This document shows positions 15,001-30,000 of a DNA stretch of 64,000 bases, piece by piece; positions within the stretch are counted from its first letter, which is position 1, and each line of letters opens with the position of its first letter. This DNA is from Aphrocallistes beatrix (Eukaryota; Porifera; Hexactinellida; Sceptrulophora; Aphrocallistidae): assembly GCA_963281255.1 (NCBI GenBank), contig OY725493.1, positions 2,759,857 through 2,823,856 of the forward strand. The letters are read 5' to 3'. A program made the translations under genes and the position numbers. Below the pieces are notes generated by a model. The model saw only the letters and a list, made by a program, of their open reading frames with translations. It was not told the DNA's origin and searched no databases.

Positions 15001-18000
15001 TCAGGAATAAAAACAAATGCATTTCTCCCAATTGTGGACAATACTCTGTTCTCATTTGTATCAGAGATTAGTGAATCTGTAAAAGATATATAAGTATTGT
15101 TAGTCTCAGTAGCAAGAGACCGCAGACGTTTTATCTCATTAAGATCATCGTAATTCAAGGATAGGTCAATCCTACTGTCGTTATAGCGGGAGAAATTCGA
15201 AGGAGTAATCCATATAGAATTGTTTATGTCCAAAATAAAGGAATTATGTAAGATGATATCTGTTTCATTGAAGGTGTCAATGTTTATGGTCTCAGAGAAT
15301 GTCAGAAACAATGATCCAATATTCATATCCAACGTGAAAGTAGTCAAAAAGGGCTGTGTAGTATCCGGTATGAAAGTACTTGCTTGCCTCGCAGTAGTCG
15401 AATTAATCGCAATTAATTCATTTCTATTCATATCTAAAATACCGCCCTGCGAAATGGAAAGGTAGGAGGTTTCCCTAGAAGTAGAGAGCAAATATAAACG
15501 CTTAATTTGCTCTAGGTCAGAATATGTAAAATTTATTTGAATAAATACAGAATTTTGAGAAGAAACTGTCCCGCTTGTTAGTGTAAACATATTCGAAGTA
15601 TCATTAGAGGTCGAATAAGAGTTCTGAAGTGTGTAGGATTGGAATATTAAGGAACTTGCATTGACAGTCTCAGAAAAGGTCAATTGTAAATTCCCATCGT
15701 CCATATCAAGAGTAAAATATTCGAGCTGGGGAGAAGTAGTATCGGGAGTGAATCCAGAAACTCTCCTACCCATTTCATTTGATAGTGGGATTACTGGATT
15801 CATATTCATATCTCGAACAAGCATTTCATTATAACTAATGAAAGCATTGTTTGGACTGGAGGCTATAGACTCGAAACGTTTAATTTCATCAAGATCTGGC
15901 TTAGTGAGGTTGAAGTATATGCTAGTCGCATCCAGTGGATCATGATATCCTCCAGTTAAGGTATAGGATTCGAAAAAGAGAGTAGAAACATTTGCCATGG
16001 ACTGTAGAGTCACACTGGTCGGATTGAGAGTGGATGCATTCACAGTCTCGCTAAAGAATAGTAACAAGTTCCCTGCGCCATTCAGATTCAAATTCCACAT
16101 AGTTACAGTTGGATTGGTTGTATCGGGAATAAACTCATCCACAACAATCAGACTGAGAGGAGATATCCTGGCTACCATATTCATATTCATGTCGAGTATA
16201 GTATCGTTCGAGAAAAATATATAGGTTGTGCTTTTGGAAATAGCAATATCGGGAAGTCTTTTAAGTTCGTTAAGATCATATTGTGAAAGTGTAATGTTAA
16301 CTGAAGGCTCGTCATCGTAGAGAGTGTGATTACTCTGGTTGGTCAGAACATGGGTCAGCCCCAGAGGGAGAAGATCGGTCAAGGATAAGGTTAAATTAAT
16401 GGTAGCAGAGCCATGCAACACAACGTTCGTGATAATAAAGGTATCACTCTTAATTGTTTCAGAAAAGAACAAGTACAAGATACCTTGGTTCATGTCTAGG
16501 TTAAAAGAGAGCAATACTGGTGATGTCGTATCAGGAGTATACAGATAAACTTGAATGGCTTCAGAAGTATGTGGAATAACAAACAGACCCCTTTCATCTG
16601 TTATCAACTCTCTGGGATGTATCAACCAGGAATTAGTCACGTCAGTTACAAGGCCTTGATTTCTTTTCAAAGCATTCAGATCAGGCAATGTTAAATTAGC
16701 AATGATGACGTATCCATCTGGAGAGGGAGTAGATCCTCCTGTCAGTGCATACGAGTTACTGTTAATGAGGGAAGATTTGTTCAGTAAGGTTATTTGATTG
16801 GGGTCGAAATTATTGGAAGAAATAACATCATTGAATGTTAGAGTGAGCGTTCCTTCATCGAGGTCGATATCAAATCTGACGAGGGAAGGACTAATTGCAT
16901 CCAAGATAAGATTACCAGAAATAGCTGATGTATTCGGAACGGAGAGAATTGGATTTGAACTCATATCCTCAATCATATTATGCAGCACGGAAACGAAGAC
17001 GCTAGTAGATATTTCTCGGCCCGTCTTAATTTCAAGAATGTCATTGGGAGTGATATTAATTAGAATGGTAGTTTTTCTCGTAGCACTAGGATCATACATG
17101 AAAGAGCCTCCAGTCAGGGAATAGTTTGCAGTCCCTGTTATTGATATGTCACGCATGCTTTGGAAAGTGACATAAGTTGGTTTTGTCGTGTTGAGTCTTA
17201 CTGGCTCATCAAATGTTAAAGATAAGTAATATTCTTGTAAGTTCAGTGTGAAGCTTAATAATCGGGGTGGAGTAGAGTCAGGCGTGTAAGAATTGGCTCG
17301 TAGGGGATTGGACAGTAAAATTGGAGCAAGGACATTCCCGTTCATATCCTGAACCAAATTCGATGTGACAGAGATATAAGTATCATTAATGTTAGTTGCT
17401 AGATTTTCAAAATGCTTAATTATTAAAATATCTTCATCCGTTATATTGAATGAGAGGTATATCCAATTCTGCGAGCTTAATACACTCCCAATTGATGATA
17501 GGGTGTGGGATTCAGAGTGATTAGGAAAATTAAGGAAGGTAATTTCAAGCGAATTAAAAGTGGCTATATCAATCGTTTCATCAAAAGTTAGAGTAACATT
17601 TTGTCTCTCAATATCAATTGAAAATCCTATAAGCTTAGGATTCACAGTATCAAGGGTAAGAGTTTCAGGAGATTCTGTTACAAACGAAACCATGGTATTA
17701 TCGACTACCATCACAACTTGGTTATTAGCCATATCTCTCAGTAAATGCTCAGTGAATCTAATATAACACGCTCCCTTAACCTGGCAAAGACTGGTGTCTT
17801 GCTTTATAATATTAAGGTCATAGTCTGATACAATGAATGAAGCATAGAGGTCATTTTCCTGGGTAAGAAGGATAGATGGATTCAGACTTACCCTGTTAAA
17901 GGGCCTGGGATTATCATTGTTATCAAAAAACAATCTTTGTATTATTATCTGGGTTATATCAAAGGTAGATATGTTTACTGTCTCAGAAAATAAGAGAGTA

Positions 18001-21000
18001 ATGATTCCACTAGATAGGTTAAAATGGACGAATCGATCCAGGATAGGGCGGGTCATGTCTCGGATGTAGTTGGACACTTGTTCCGATCGGTTATAAGAGA
18101 CGGGGAGTAGGGCATTGCCGTTCATGTCTTGAATGGCATACATTGATAAAGAAATGAAACAGTTGGAAGTTTGGAGACGGTCGGTACAGAGATTTAACTT
18201 CTTGAGCAAGTTTAAATCTGAAGTGGAAAATTGATAACTGACACTGGTACTATCATTCGATAATATAATGCCTTGTTCAAGGGTAAGGTTAGCAATTCCA
18301 GTTAAGTCAAAACCAGTGTCGGATATTTCTTGGTTATTGAGTAAAATTTGGCTGAAGTTAGTGCTAGAACTGTTGACGGTCTCGCTGAAGGATAGAATAA
18401 ACCGTCCTTCATCCAGATCAATTAGCCATCGAGTTAACTGGGGACGAGTTGAATCTTCTGTGAATAAATAAGCATTTAGAGCTCTTGATGGCAAAATGGG
18501 TACAATGCTATTTCCGCTCATATCTCTAATCAATTGAGTTGTATGGCTAATATAAGTGGAGTTGAGTGATATTGCAAGCATAAAAATCTCTTTGATTTTA
18601 TCTAAATCATCATCTGACAATGTCAACAAGAGTGTGGTCAGATTGCTATGGGAAAATGTGCCACCTGTTAAAGTGTAATTTACAGTGTTAGTTTCATCTT
18701 CTTGCGATTGGATCGTGAGCTGATTTGAATTAAATGTATTTCCATTGATTGATTCAGAAAAGGTGAGACTCAATTCACCACTATTCATGTCTAAAGAGAA
18801 GGAATCGAGTCGGGGGGGCGTGGAATCCACGGAATGCTCTGAGGCTTGCAACGCATTTCCATCAGAACGATTTAGTATCGGATTAGCATTCATGTCGGAG
18901 ATGAATCCACTTGCATATGTTATATAAGTATCAGCAGTGGCGGTAGCAAGACTCGTATTCTGTTTGAGGAAATTAGAGTCCATATCATTAAGGTATATCG
19001 TTATGAAAGTGCTATTTGTAAGAGAGACAAGGCCTCCTGTGAGAGTCCGGGAGTCTTCTGCTATCAGGCCGTCTTGCAGTGTGAGATAAATCGGAATTAG
19101 AGAGTCGCGGTTGACAGTCTCACTGAAAGTCAACGTTAGACTGTTTGAGTCCATGTCTAAAGAGAATTGTTGAATTTCAGGCGGGAGCATATCTTCAGTA
19201 AATTCAGTGACACGAAGAGATTGGTTTGCGGAGATGGGAGTATTGTAATTGTAATTTATATCTTGAACTAACCTATTGGTAACCGAAATAAATGTATTAG
19301 AGGGACTTGTGGCAATATTTGTCAATCGTTTGATATTATTTAAGTCAAATTTCGAAAAACTCAGAGCGAGAATAGGATCATTGTAAGACTGAGCCACAGA
19401 TCCATTAATTAAGTGATAGAATTCAGTACTTGATGAGTCGAGTACAAAAGTTATCTGTGATGCATTCAGAGTTGCAAATCGGACAGTTTCAGAAAAGAAT
19501 AACTTCAGCTGTCCTAAAGTCAGATCTAAGTCAAAGCGTTGGAGAGTTGGAGATGTTGAATCTGGATAGAAATTTGAAGCTTGAATTGGATCAGAAAATA
19601 AAACTTGATTAATTGGATTACCAAACATATCGGTAATTAGGGCCGAGGTAAAAGACAGGTATGTATTATTAATTGAAGTAGCAAGTTGAGTAATCCTCTT
19701 AATGTTGTTGCTATCAGAAAGGGATAGAAGCGTCGATAGAAAGGGACCGTCCATTGTGTTGACTGAACCCCCAGATATATTGTAACTCGAAATGTTGCTT
19801 GCATTTTGAAAGAAGAGAAGATTGACATTGAACGTGCTCACATCAACACTCTCATCAAAACTAAGATTGAGGTGACCATAGTTCAAGTCCAAAATAAACA
19901 TAGATAGGTTGGGAGAAGTTGTATCATATGTGAAATTAGCAACATTTAGAGTATTGATATTGGAGATTATTGGGTAGTTAATGTTACCATTCATGTCTAA
20001 TACCGTTTCATTAGAAGCGGTTAGCCAGGTAGAATTAGGAAATTGACCAATGAGAAGTATTTTAAGAGTGTTCAGATCGTTTGTACTAATCATAATGGTG
20101 ACCGTTGTCAAGTTTATATCGTTTAGGACTGTCCCGTCAATCAAATGATGAGAATTAAATCTAGAAGATCGATTATCTCGAGTTGTTTGCAACCCAATCT
20201 CCATCGTATTCAATGAAGAGGCATCAACAGTTTCAGAAAATGTGAGAACAAGTATTCCGATATTCATATCCAAGCTAAAACTTTCTAAGCTCGGAAGATT
20301 CGAATCATTTACTACTCGCTGTATCAAACTAGGATTAGAAGAATAAATAGGAATAAGACTATTCCCAGAATTGTCTAAAATGGTATCACTCCCTGCAGAT
20401 AAATAGCAATCTTGACCAAAGGTCGTGCAGAGAAAATCATTCTGCTTTATCGCATTGAGATCTCGCGTTGTTAACTGAATTTCGATGCTAAACCCATCAG
20501 GAGAAATAGTGGTTCCCCCAGTCAGTTGGACAGTTGTGTTAGAATCAGAATCAGTTTGCAGCCCAATTCTAGTAGCATTCAAGGAGTCTCGGGCAACTGG
20601 TTCGTTAAAGGCAAGAATGAGCTTACCTTCATCTAAATCGAGCAGAACTCCAGTAATATCGATCATCGGTCCCGTGTTATCAGGAACATAAACGCCAACT
20701 GGTAGGGTTGAATTAGAATTAGGGTTAAAACTCAATGAGGCATCTCGAGCAGCGCCATCATCGATAAAGAGCCAAGTATTATTTCTGTTTGTAGCAAGTA
20801 GTAAGTTAGTTTTGATCCCAAGTATAGTAGTGTCATCAAGCTGTAAGGTGATAGATTCTGAGTCGTCTGAATTTGACACTTGTCCGCTAAGAACGTATTT
20901 GATATTTGGAACACTATCACTGTCCATTAGCGTGTATAGGTTAGGCCTGATACTACTCACCCTCACAACCTCGTCAAAGTTGAGAGTAAGAACTCCTATG

Positions 21001-24000
21001 TCCATATTAAGGTCAAATGAAAGCAATTTAGGGCCAGTTCTATCTCCAATATACTCAGAGGTAATTGTTGCATTTTCTCGAGTTATTTCTAAAATAGCCA
21101 GACCAGCCATATCTCTAATTAGTTGTGACGTTACGCTAATGTAAGTATTAGAGGTCATCTTCGCAATTTGGGGAACCCTTTTGATGTTATTAAGGTCACC
21201 ATTCAAAATCCGGATATACAAAACTGATGCTGGACCATCATTCATAACAATGGCATCAGACAAAGTAACGGAATGTGTCCCATTTCTATCGTTCAATATG
21301 CTAATCTGTGATCCGTTAAAAGTACTGGTGTCGACAGTTTCACTGAATGTGAAGATAAGAATACTCATATCAACATCAAATGAAAATCTACTCAGCACTG
21401 GATTTGTTGTGTCTTGGATAAATGAATAAGCTTGTATTGCACTCAAATTAGATATTGTATTAACTGGATTCAAATTCATATCTGAAAATGCATTGCTTGA
21501 TAACGAGATAAACGTGTTGTTCACACCTGTAGCCAACAGTCTAATTTGCTTTATAGCGTTAAGATCTTCGATTGATAATTCAGTGCTTATTATATAATAG
21601 TTTGCATTAGAAACAAAAAGATTTCTCAAAACATAGGAGTTTATTAAATTGGTATCATTTTGCAATAGAATGGCAGAGGGGTATACAGAAGCAGACATTA
21701 TAACTTCATCAAAAGTAAACTCGATCAAGCCAGAATCGAGATCTAGAGAGAAGTTGATGAGTTTAGGAGAGACATTGTCTGGGATAAATTTAGAAACTGA
21801 TAAAATGCTACTAGATGAAAATGGTCGCGCGATTATTGGATTTCCAGAAATATCAGAAACAAATGTATTAGGGTATGAAAGGAAACAATTCGAAGTTTGA
21901 GTACATAATTCAGTCTGTAACTGAATGTTAATTGAGTCATTGAAAGCTATAACGATGGTGAGCACATCAGTAGAAGAGGCGTTATAGAAGCTATTCCGGA
22001 AGGAAATGTTTTGAGTGATCCCACTATCGATTGGGCTTCGTAAAACAAGTTGGTTAAGCTGAAGTGTGTTCACAACATCAACAGCCTCAGAGAAAGTCAA
22101 AACCAGAATTCCGATATTGAGGTCAAGTGTGAAGCTAACTACCTCAGGAGAAATTAGATCAGGAAAGAACTGCTGAGCAAAGAGTAGCGTAGGAGTAACA
22201 TAATTGCCGCTGACATCTGTTGAGACGGCAGCGCTGAGGAATAGGAACGTATTCTCGCGTAAAGTTGCGATAGTTGAAAGCAGTTTTAACTGATTGAGAT
22301 CAGGTGTCGACAAGGAAATGTCAACTATGTGATAGTTTCTAATTGAAATAACATTTCCTCCTGTTAAGGGATAGCTAGCAGATGAATTATTAGAAATCTC
22401 AAATTGTGTCAAGTCAATAGATAATATATCTATTGTCTCAGAAAACATAACAGACATAATTTCGGAGGACATATTCAAAGAAAAAGAGTTTGGGTTTGGT
22501 CGAGTCGCGTCACTGATAAACATATCAGCCTGAAATGCGTTTTCAAAAGATAAAGGTACATTGAAATTGTTTGACATATCCAAAATAACAAACCCAGTTA
22601 GTGATATAAACGTATTAGCAATGGATACAGCCAGAGATCCTTGCTCTTTAATGGCATTCTGGTCATTGACTCCAAGATTTATAGCAATCACATCTGAATA
22701 AAGGAGAAGAGGAGTGGAGCTGTTGAAAAGAGTATGCTGATTGCCCTCAAAAGGATAAGTAAATATTGTTATTTGTGATATGTTAAGAGAAGAGCTATTC
22801 ACAATCTCAGAAAAGTTTAAGATCAATTCGTTAGTATTGAGATCAAAACTGAAGCTAACCAAACTAGGCCCTAAACCATCCTCGATAAACAACGAGGCCT
22901 GTAAGATTTGAGTGAGGTTTAGGTAATTACCATTAGTATCTCTGATAATATTTGGATATGTTGTTATGAAGGTGTTAGATATAGAAGTTGCGATTGAAGG
23001 ATCTCTCGTGAGCAGATTAATATCATTTTGTGACAAGTTAATTAAAAGGGTTGTCAATTGTACCCTACTGAAATTGGTATCAAGCGAAAAAGCAGGTAAC
23101 CTTGCACCAAAATATGAACCATGGACTTTGAATTTAGAAACATTAAAGCTATTAGCGTCAATAGTCTCAGTGAAAGTTAGAAGAATAGTGTTTGAGTTTA
23201 AATCAAGTGTGAAATTAGTGAGATATGGTGAGGTGGAATCAGGAATTACCAAGTGAGCTTGAATTATATTTTGATCAGTTGTAGCAAGCACATCTACTCC
23301 ATAAACATCATTCAATGTATTTGCATATAAAGTGATATAGGTATCATTGACACTAGTCGCAATTGCTAAATTATCTTTCAATCTATTCAGGTCATCAGCT
23401 GTTAGATTGATAGCTACGCTGTATCCATTTTGCAAGGTGGCCGAAGTAAAAGATGTCAGCGTATGTCTACTCAGAAGTGGCGAGTATGCCATACTCTGAA
23501 TAGTAATACCATTTATATTTAAAGAGTTCATAGTCATCACATCATTGAATGTCAGATACAAGATTCCTCTATCCATGTCGAGACTAAAAGACTCCAATCT
23601 TGCAGGAACTGTGTCAAAAATGTACTCAGCAATACTGGTAATAGCAAGGTTGGGTTGCAGTTGTGTATCTGTAATAGCACCATATTGAAGTGAGATGTAA
23701 ACAGAATCTCCGGGATTCATATAACCACTATGGTTCTTTATTGACACAAGATCACCCCGAATTAACTGAAATATGATCGTATCTGAATTTTCCAAAACAA
23801 ACAGCATTCCACCAGTTAGGTTCTGACTCGTTAAAGGAGAGAAATTTTGAGAACTACTTAAAGTTATTAAATTAAATCGAAGGCTATTGGGTACAACAGG
23901 CTCATTAAATTTTAAGGTTAATAAATCATCTCTGAGGTCAATCGTAGTCTGAACAAGTATAGGACCGGAAGCATCAGGATAGTGAAAACGAACTTGATTA

Positions 24001-27000
24001 GCTGATGGCAGCGATATAGGAAGAACGTAGTTGGGAGGTTGAGCTCTATCGATCAGAAGAGTGGAAGGGAAAGTTATATAAGAATCGTTCTTTCCTTTAA
24101 CAAATGAGGTTCGTCGAATAGCGAGTAGATCTTTTGAAGAAATCTGAAGTACGACAGTGCGAACATCTACTAGTGATGTTGATTCGTCCGACAATCGATA
24201 AGCATCGGAACTATTCGATGAAGAGTGGAATGAAATGGGAAATAGATCTGTCTCCACAGATACGGGCTCGTTAAAATAAAGCCAAATCGTGCCATTGTCG
24301 ACAGATATGTCCCAAAACAGAAGAAAAGGTTGGAGATTATCTTTTATAAAATTGAGTACGTATTTCGCATTGAAATTGTAAATGGCACTGCTTGGGTTAC
24401 TGGCCATATCAAAAACAGAGGCGTTCGCAAGACTGATCCAGCAAAGATTCCTCTTTGTGCATACTTTAGGATGTGACTTAATCGAGTCAACATCTTGCTG
24501 ACCAATTTGGATCGTGACAAGATGAGAATTTGAATGTGAAATTAATCCAGTAGTCAGTGTGATATGGAATTCGGGGTCTTCGAAAAAAGTTTGGAGAGTA
24601 ATCGTAGCAAAATCAAAAGTTGAAACATTAACAGTCTCATCATATTGTAGTGTAAGAGTAAGATTGACAAGATTAAATTCTGTGAAAAACATCAGAAATG
24701 GTTTTCTCTGGTCAGGAATAAAAATATCAGGTTGAATAGCTGAAGCAGGCCCTATGGAAATAATTGGATTTCCGGCCATATCGCTAATAGTACTATTTGT
24801 AAACGTCAAGTAGCAATCGTTTTCACGTAACAAATCAGTGCACAAAGACTTGAATTTTATTTCATTGAGGTCAACGTCAGTTAGTTGGATATTGGAAAAC
24901 GTACCATCTGGCACTAAGCTCATTCCTCCTGTTAACCTATGATAAAAGTTATTGACGGAAGAATTGAGTGATCTCATAATAGAAATTGAAAAAATATTTC
25001 TCTGATTTAACAGAATGATTTCTTGTACAGACAGAGTAGATATGTCAACTGTTTCATCAAAACTGAGAGTTATTATTCCCTGGTTCATATCAATTGCAAA
25101 CCTTACAAGTGAAGGAAGAGTGGTGTCTGGATATAGATTTGCTGCTTGGAGAGCAGATTGTGCTAATATCTCAACGATTTGGTTCCCTGAAGTGTCTTGA
25201 ACAAGATTTGATGTCGAGTGCAAAAATGTGCTGTTTCGAGTTACTGCCAAGCTAGTCAACCTCTTTAATTCATTCAAATCTGTAGCTGAGATGTTCAAAT
25301 ATATTTTAGTATAATTTTTTAAGATGTAAAAACCACCAGTGAGCTGATAAGACACAGAGTTGATAACGGAGGAATCTCCACTAGACTGAATCGTGATTTC
25401 TACCGGCGTAAATGTGTCTATACTTACAGTCTCGGAAAAGGTTAGATATAACAAACCTAGGTTAATATCTAAAGAGAATGTTTCTAATTTTGGCCTAACT
25501 ATGTCGCGAATAAAAATATCAACTTGAGATGCTATGTCATTAGAAATTGAAATGACTGGATTCCCAGCCATATCCCTAATCGATTGTGATGTGAAGGATA
25601 GGTAGGTAGAAGATTTAGAAACAACGAATGATTGAGATTGGAGCTCCTTGATTCTATTAAGATCTTCGTCTGACAACAGAATTACAATATTAGGGGAGTT
25701 GGGAGAAAGAATAATAATATTTTGTAGGCGATAGTACACTCCATTGCTAGAACGGGCATTTTGTAACAAAAACTCCCCAATATTAAAACTCGATATATCA
25801 ACCGTTTCAGAATAAAATAACGACAAATAACCGAGAGTAAGATCAAGTTGGAAAGAATTGAGATAAGGGGGCGTGCTATCAGCTGTAAAATTATTAACAG
25901 CTTTTACAACAACATTAACACAATTTCCAGCCATATCCTTGATGAATGATTCGTTATATATATGCAAGAATAAATTATTCATAGTTGTGGCCAACTCAGT
26001 GAGATTTTTAATTTTGTTCAAATCTAATTGAGTAAGTCTGATTTCGACAACAGGACTATTGGAACCGAGAACTAGCCCGTCTGTAATGTTATAAGATTGG
26101 CCTGCATTAAGAGAACCCGAGGATGATATCAATAAAGTGCTTTGGAACTGAATAGTAGAGATGTCCATTGTTTCTGAGAAGGATAGTAACAAAATTTCTG
26201 AGTTCAAATTAAGGTCAAACGAAATCAGAATGGGGGACTTTTTATCTGATACAAAATTACCCACAATCTTGGCATCTGTATTCATAATAGGATCAATAGC
26301 ATTGTTTACCGTATCCTTTAGCAATAAAGGCGAATGGTAGATGTAAGTAGAAGAGGCAGATACAGCTAGGGTTTCAATTCGCTTAATCTCATTCAGATCA
26401 TGAAGGCTTATTTCAACAGAAAATTGATTGTCATTAATCAGTGTTACAACAGTACTATTGAGAGTTAAGGTATAAGAAGGGTAACCAGTACCATTTCTCC
26501 GATTTTGAAATGATAGTTGGTTTAGAGTGATAGAAGATACAGAAATGGTTTCTGACAGATAGAGCGTCAGAACGCCAGTGTTCATATCTAAGTCAAAATC
26601 CATCAAATAAGGACTGGTTGTGTCAGATGTATAATTAAAAACTTGAATGGCATTAAAACCATTCAAATGTGGAACCGCAAAATTTTGGTTCATATCCCGC
26701 ACAGTTTGATTATCAAAAGTTAAAAATAACGTCGCACTGCTTAACCCGATGCCCCTCCTTTTGATCTCGTTAAGATCTTCTGTACTCAATACGAGCATAA
26801 TCAGGGAAGAAGGTTCCAAAGAGACAATATCATTCGTCTCTAAAAAGTAAGAATAACTGCTACTGTTGACAAATGAATATCTTTGCAAAGATATTCCGCT
26901 GATGTCCAAAGAAGTGATGTTCATAGTTTCAGTAAAATTGAGTGAAAGTAGGCCAGAATCAAGATCAAAATTAAAGTTAATAAGTCTGGGCATTAAACTA

Positions 27001-30000
27001 TCCATAATATACATTGATGCTCCCAAGGCATCCTGAAAGGTTCTCGGAATAATGGATCTAAAGTTTAAGTCAGACACTAAATTAGTTGTAAAAGAGACAA
27101 AAGATGTTTCCACTGAAGTAAACAATTCAGTTTTCTCTTTGATACCATTTAAATCCTGCAAAGATAATTGTATTGTAATACTAAGGCCATTTAGGTTTAC
27201 AGAATTGTTATTGGGAATGAATGAAATAGGATAGATAACCCGATATAAAACACCAGTCTCAGAGAGATTATAGAAAGATTGAAGTGTCAAAGCAGCTATA
27301 TTAAAAGAATTCCCCAATACTGGCTCGTTAAAATTGAAAATTATTTGCCCAAGGGATAGATCTACAACAAAACTTTCCAAATTAGGATGAAGCAAATCTT
27401 GAGTAAAGTTGGATACTTGGAGAGTTAAAGGTACAGCATAATTTGGAATTAGAGAAAAGTCTTTAACTGCACCAGTTGCAATTGTAAGAAACGAATTTGA
27501 AGAAGCAGTTGCTATAGATGTATCCAACTTAATTATATTGAGGATATCAACATTAAGTTTCAAAATAATTGCATTGTGATCGAATGCTCTGGAGGTTCCA
27601 TCAAGAGTAGTCAATGTTGAGTTGAGCGAAGATCCCAAATATAATGATTTGGGATTAAAACTGGATATATTGATGGTTTCATCAAAATATAAAATTACTG
27701 TTCCATCAGAGAGATTAAGATCAAATATTTGAAGAACAGGTCCTTGTGTGTCGGGGACAAAATCCTGAGCCTGTAATCCATCCATAGAGGGTATAGAATT
27801 AATAATGAGGGAAGACATATCTTGGATTGTGTAGTTACTGAGTGAAACGAAAGTGTTATTTAAATCTGTAGCGAGAGATGGAATGTGCTTGATGGAATTA
27901 AGATCATTCACCTGAATGGATATTTTGATAATTGTATCATCTGTATTCAAAAGTACGGTCTCGCCTTGATTCAATGTATATGCATCAATAGTCCCTGCCA
28001 TTGCAGATTGCAGAGTAATCCCATCGACACGTAGTGAAGAAGCATTGACTGTTTCTGAAAAGGTCAGAGTAAGCAACCCTGCATTGAGGTCTAAACTAAA
28101 GTATAATAAACTAGGTCTCGTAGAATCCGGGATAAATCCCAAGGCTTGGGTGGCATTACTGCTATTGACGGCTTGAACTGGATTGAAATTCATGTCACTT
28201 ATTGTCAGAGAAGAAATTGTCAAGAAAGTAGAATTTATATTTTCTGCAAGTCCAATGAGTCGCTTCAGTTCATTCAAGTCTGTTTTACTAAGGACTACGA
28301 CCATAATTGTAGAATCTGAAGAAGTGGTGTTAGTAGGAACATTTAACCTCAATGTAATATTCTCAGCAAGATACCTGTCTGATTGTAATCTGAGACCTGA
28401 GGGATCGAATGTTGAGCTATCTACAGTTTCTGAAAATGTTAATAGCAAAATACCCGAATTGAGATTAAGAATGTAACTAATCAGTTTGGGCTTTGTAAGG
28501 TCTGGAATAAGTTCAGAAATGGAAAGAGGATTTGAAGTTTCTACAGGCACCAATAAATTCCCATTCATGTCAGCTATTGTAAATTGAGTAGCAGTAAGGT
28601 AGATATTATTCATATTAGTTGCAAATGCCCTGATACGTTTTAATTCATTTAAATCATTTTCAGGAAAGAGCAGAGTAATAGCAGTATTGGAATCGCCAAG
28701 TGCAGAGGCGGGACTTAGTGTTAGCCTTGTGGTTAAATTTGTCACGGGCACTGCACTGAAGAATGTTAATTGCGTTGTATCCAATGAAGGAGTAAATACA
28801 GTTTCGGAAAAGGAAAGTGCTAAAACCCCCGAATCAATATCTAATGCAAAATCTAGCAAGGTAGGATCCATTTTATCTTGAGTATAAATACTAACCTGTT
28901 GTATTGTACTCCTCACATAATTCTGATTCATATCCGCGATACTGAAGTTGAGTAAAGAAAGAAAAGTGTCATCCCGAGTTGTTGCCAGATCCATAAAATA
29001 TCTTATCCGATCAGAATCAATCTTACCAAGTGTAATGCTTATAAATATGTCGTCGTAAGTCGAACGATTTCCGGAACTTAATGGATAGAAACGAGTGTGA
29101 TTCATACCTTTATTGGTCAGAGTGAAACGTGGAAACAAAATGCTACTAGAATTCATTGTTTCAGAAAAGGTTAATCTGAGCATGTCTGAATTGAGATCTA
29201 AATCGAAGGATTGCAACATTGGATCAACAGAGTCTGGAGTAAAGGACTTAACTTGCTGTGCATCGGTAGATGGAATGGGGAGAAATGGGTTATTTGACAT
29301 ATCTGATACTAAGAGATTGTGAGCATATACGAACGTTGTATTGATATCAGTAGCAACTGTTGTAAGCCTCTTGATGTTATTGAGATCTTCAAAAGAAAGC
29401 CTGAGGTTGAGATAAATAGAATCGAAGGTTGTAACGTCACCACCTGTCAGTTGATAGGCAGAACCACCTTGTGAAGAAGATTGAAAAAATAACTCAGAAG
29501 GTGAGAAGGTATTGGCTCTTATTGTCTCTGAAAAAGTAAGTCGTAAAAATTCGGAAGTAAGATCAAGGTCGTAGGACACAAGAATAGGTTGAGTAGAATC
29601 GGGAAGAAATAAGTCCGCTTGTTTCGTATTTGTTGAAAGGATTGGTACAATCGGATTGTTGTTCATATCATAAAGAGTTGTGTTGCTAAAATAAATAAAG
29701 GAATCATTTATCGATGTAAAAATTCCAGGGGTTATCCTCTTAAGTTCATTCAAGTCACTAAAACTTAATGCAATAATGATAACAACACTATCTTCGTCAG
29801 TAGAGCTGCCGCCATTCAAAGGAATGATTATTGATGAATTGGAAACATTTGGTGCATTAATTAGAATAAGATTGGAAATAACTAGAGTAGAAGCTCTTAC
29901 AGTTTCAGAAAAGGTTAAACGAATCTCGCCTCTATCCATATTTACAACAAAGATGCGTAAACTTGGTTGATTAGTGTCAGGAATAAAACTAGAAACAAAA

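Noticed and set aside
19637-20920. Minus-strand frames at 19637-19828 and 20732-20920
   Set aside because: They are out-of-frame readings of the giant exon on the same strand.
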